Below, one piece after another: positions 5,433 to 5,475 of a stretch of DNA of 5,475 bases. This DNA is from Candidatus Bipolaricaulota bacterium (GTDB lineage: Bacteria > Bipolaricaulota > Bipolaricaulia > RBG-16-55-9 > DRXL01). Location: the NCBI GenBank assembly GCA_023512665.1, contig JAILZC010000079.1:1-5475 (forward strand). Direction: 5' to 3'. Under the pieces are notes generated by a model, which was given only the letters and a program-made list of their open reading frames with translations, was not told the origin of the DNA and searched no databases. Within the stretch, counting starts at the first letter, position 1. The number at the start of each line of letters is the position of its first letter. Position numbers and translations under genes: made by a program.

Positions 5433-5475
5433 GTCCCCATCGACTAGCGGCCTAGGTCACGGCCCTTTCAAGGCC
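5433..5475 (+). tRNA. tRNA-Glu (anticodon TTC), partial, cut by the window end
   Basis: The 5' part of a tRNA starting GTCCCCA (5433-5439), 7 bases after tRNA-Lys. The D arm is GACT...GGTC (5442-5458). The anticodon stem CGGCC (5460-5464) pairs with GGCC (5472-5475, one more base lies outside), around the loop CTTTCAA with anticodon TTC (5467-5469). It closely matches bacterial tRNA-Glu. The variable loop, T arm and 3' acceptor strand are outside the window. The short spacer indicates joint transcription with tRNA-Lys. Confidence 0.92.

Overview
The window is bacterial DNA, about 55-60% GC in most genes, from an organism I cannot name. The PheS is of bacterial type. A pyruvoyl-type arginine decarboxylase next to an agmatinase, a MntA/HepT pair and a possible leaderless-mRNA habit would suit a deep-branching, perhaps thermophilic lineage of the kind known from metagenomes; that placement is only an inference. 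The window has two divergent transcription blocks that meet at an 89-base promoter region (2618-2706). No gene-free stretch exceeds about 90 bases.

Leftward block (minus strand, read from 2617 to 60): a MntA-type nucleotidyltransferase antitoxin, a HepT-type HEPN ribonuclease toxin, the [2Fe-2S] subunit of a molybdenum hydroxylase of the xanthine dehydrogenase family, and the N-terminal 419 residues of its molybdopterin subunit. The first three genes overlap or touch and look translationally coupled, so a toxin-antitoxin pair seems to share a transcript with a redox enzyme. The molybdopterin gene is broken: it ends at a TGA about 55% of the way through the family length, and no FAD subunit is seen. 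A palindromic repeat of CACGGAAAG-like units lies between the two hydroxylase genes and supplies the last codons and stop of the small subunit.

Rightward block (plus strand): pheS (without pheT next to it), an agmatinase/ureohydrolase gene, a pyruvoyl-dependent arginine decarboxylase gene overlapping it by ATGA, and then, behind its own strong promoter, tRNA-Lys(CTT) and a tRNA-Glu(TTC) cut by the window end. The decarboxylase and ureohydrolase together make a short polyamine route: arginine to agmatine to putrescine plus urea, or a hydrolysis of aminopropylagmatine. The ureohydrolase carries an in-frame insertion of about 25 residues encoded by two back-to-back hairpins, which looks like a mobile palindromic element tolerated inside a protein.

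The most notable points are the coding palindromic insertion in the agmatinase, the broken molybdopterin subunit, the fusion of a MntA/HepT module into a hydroxylase operon, and the two back-to-back promoters whose -10 boxes sit 6-7 bases from start codons, predicting leaderless mRNAs.
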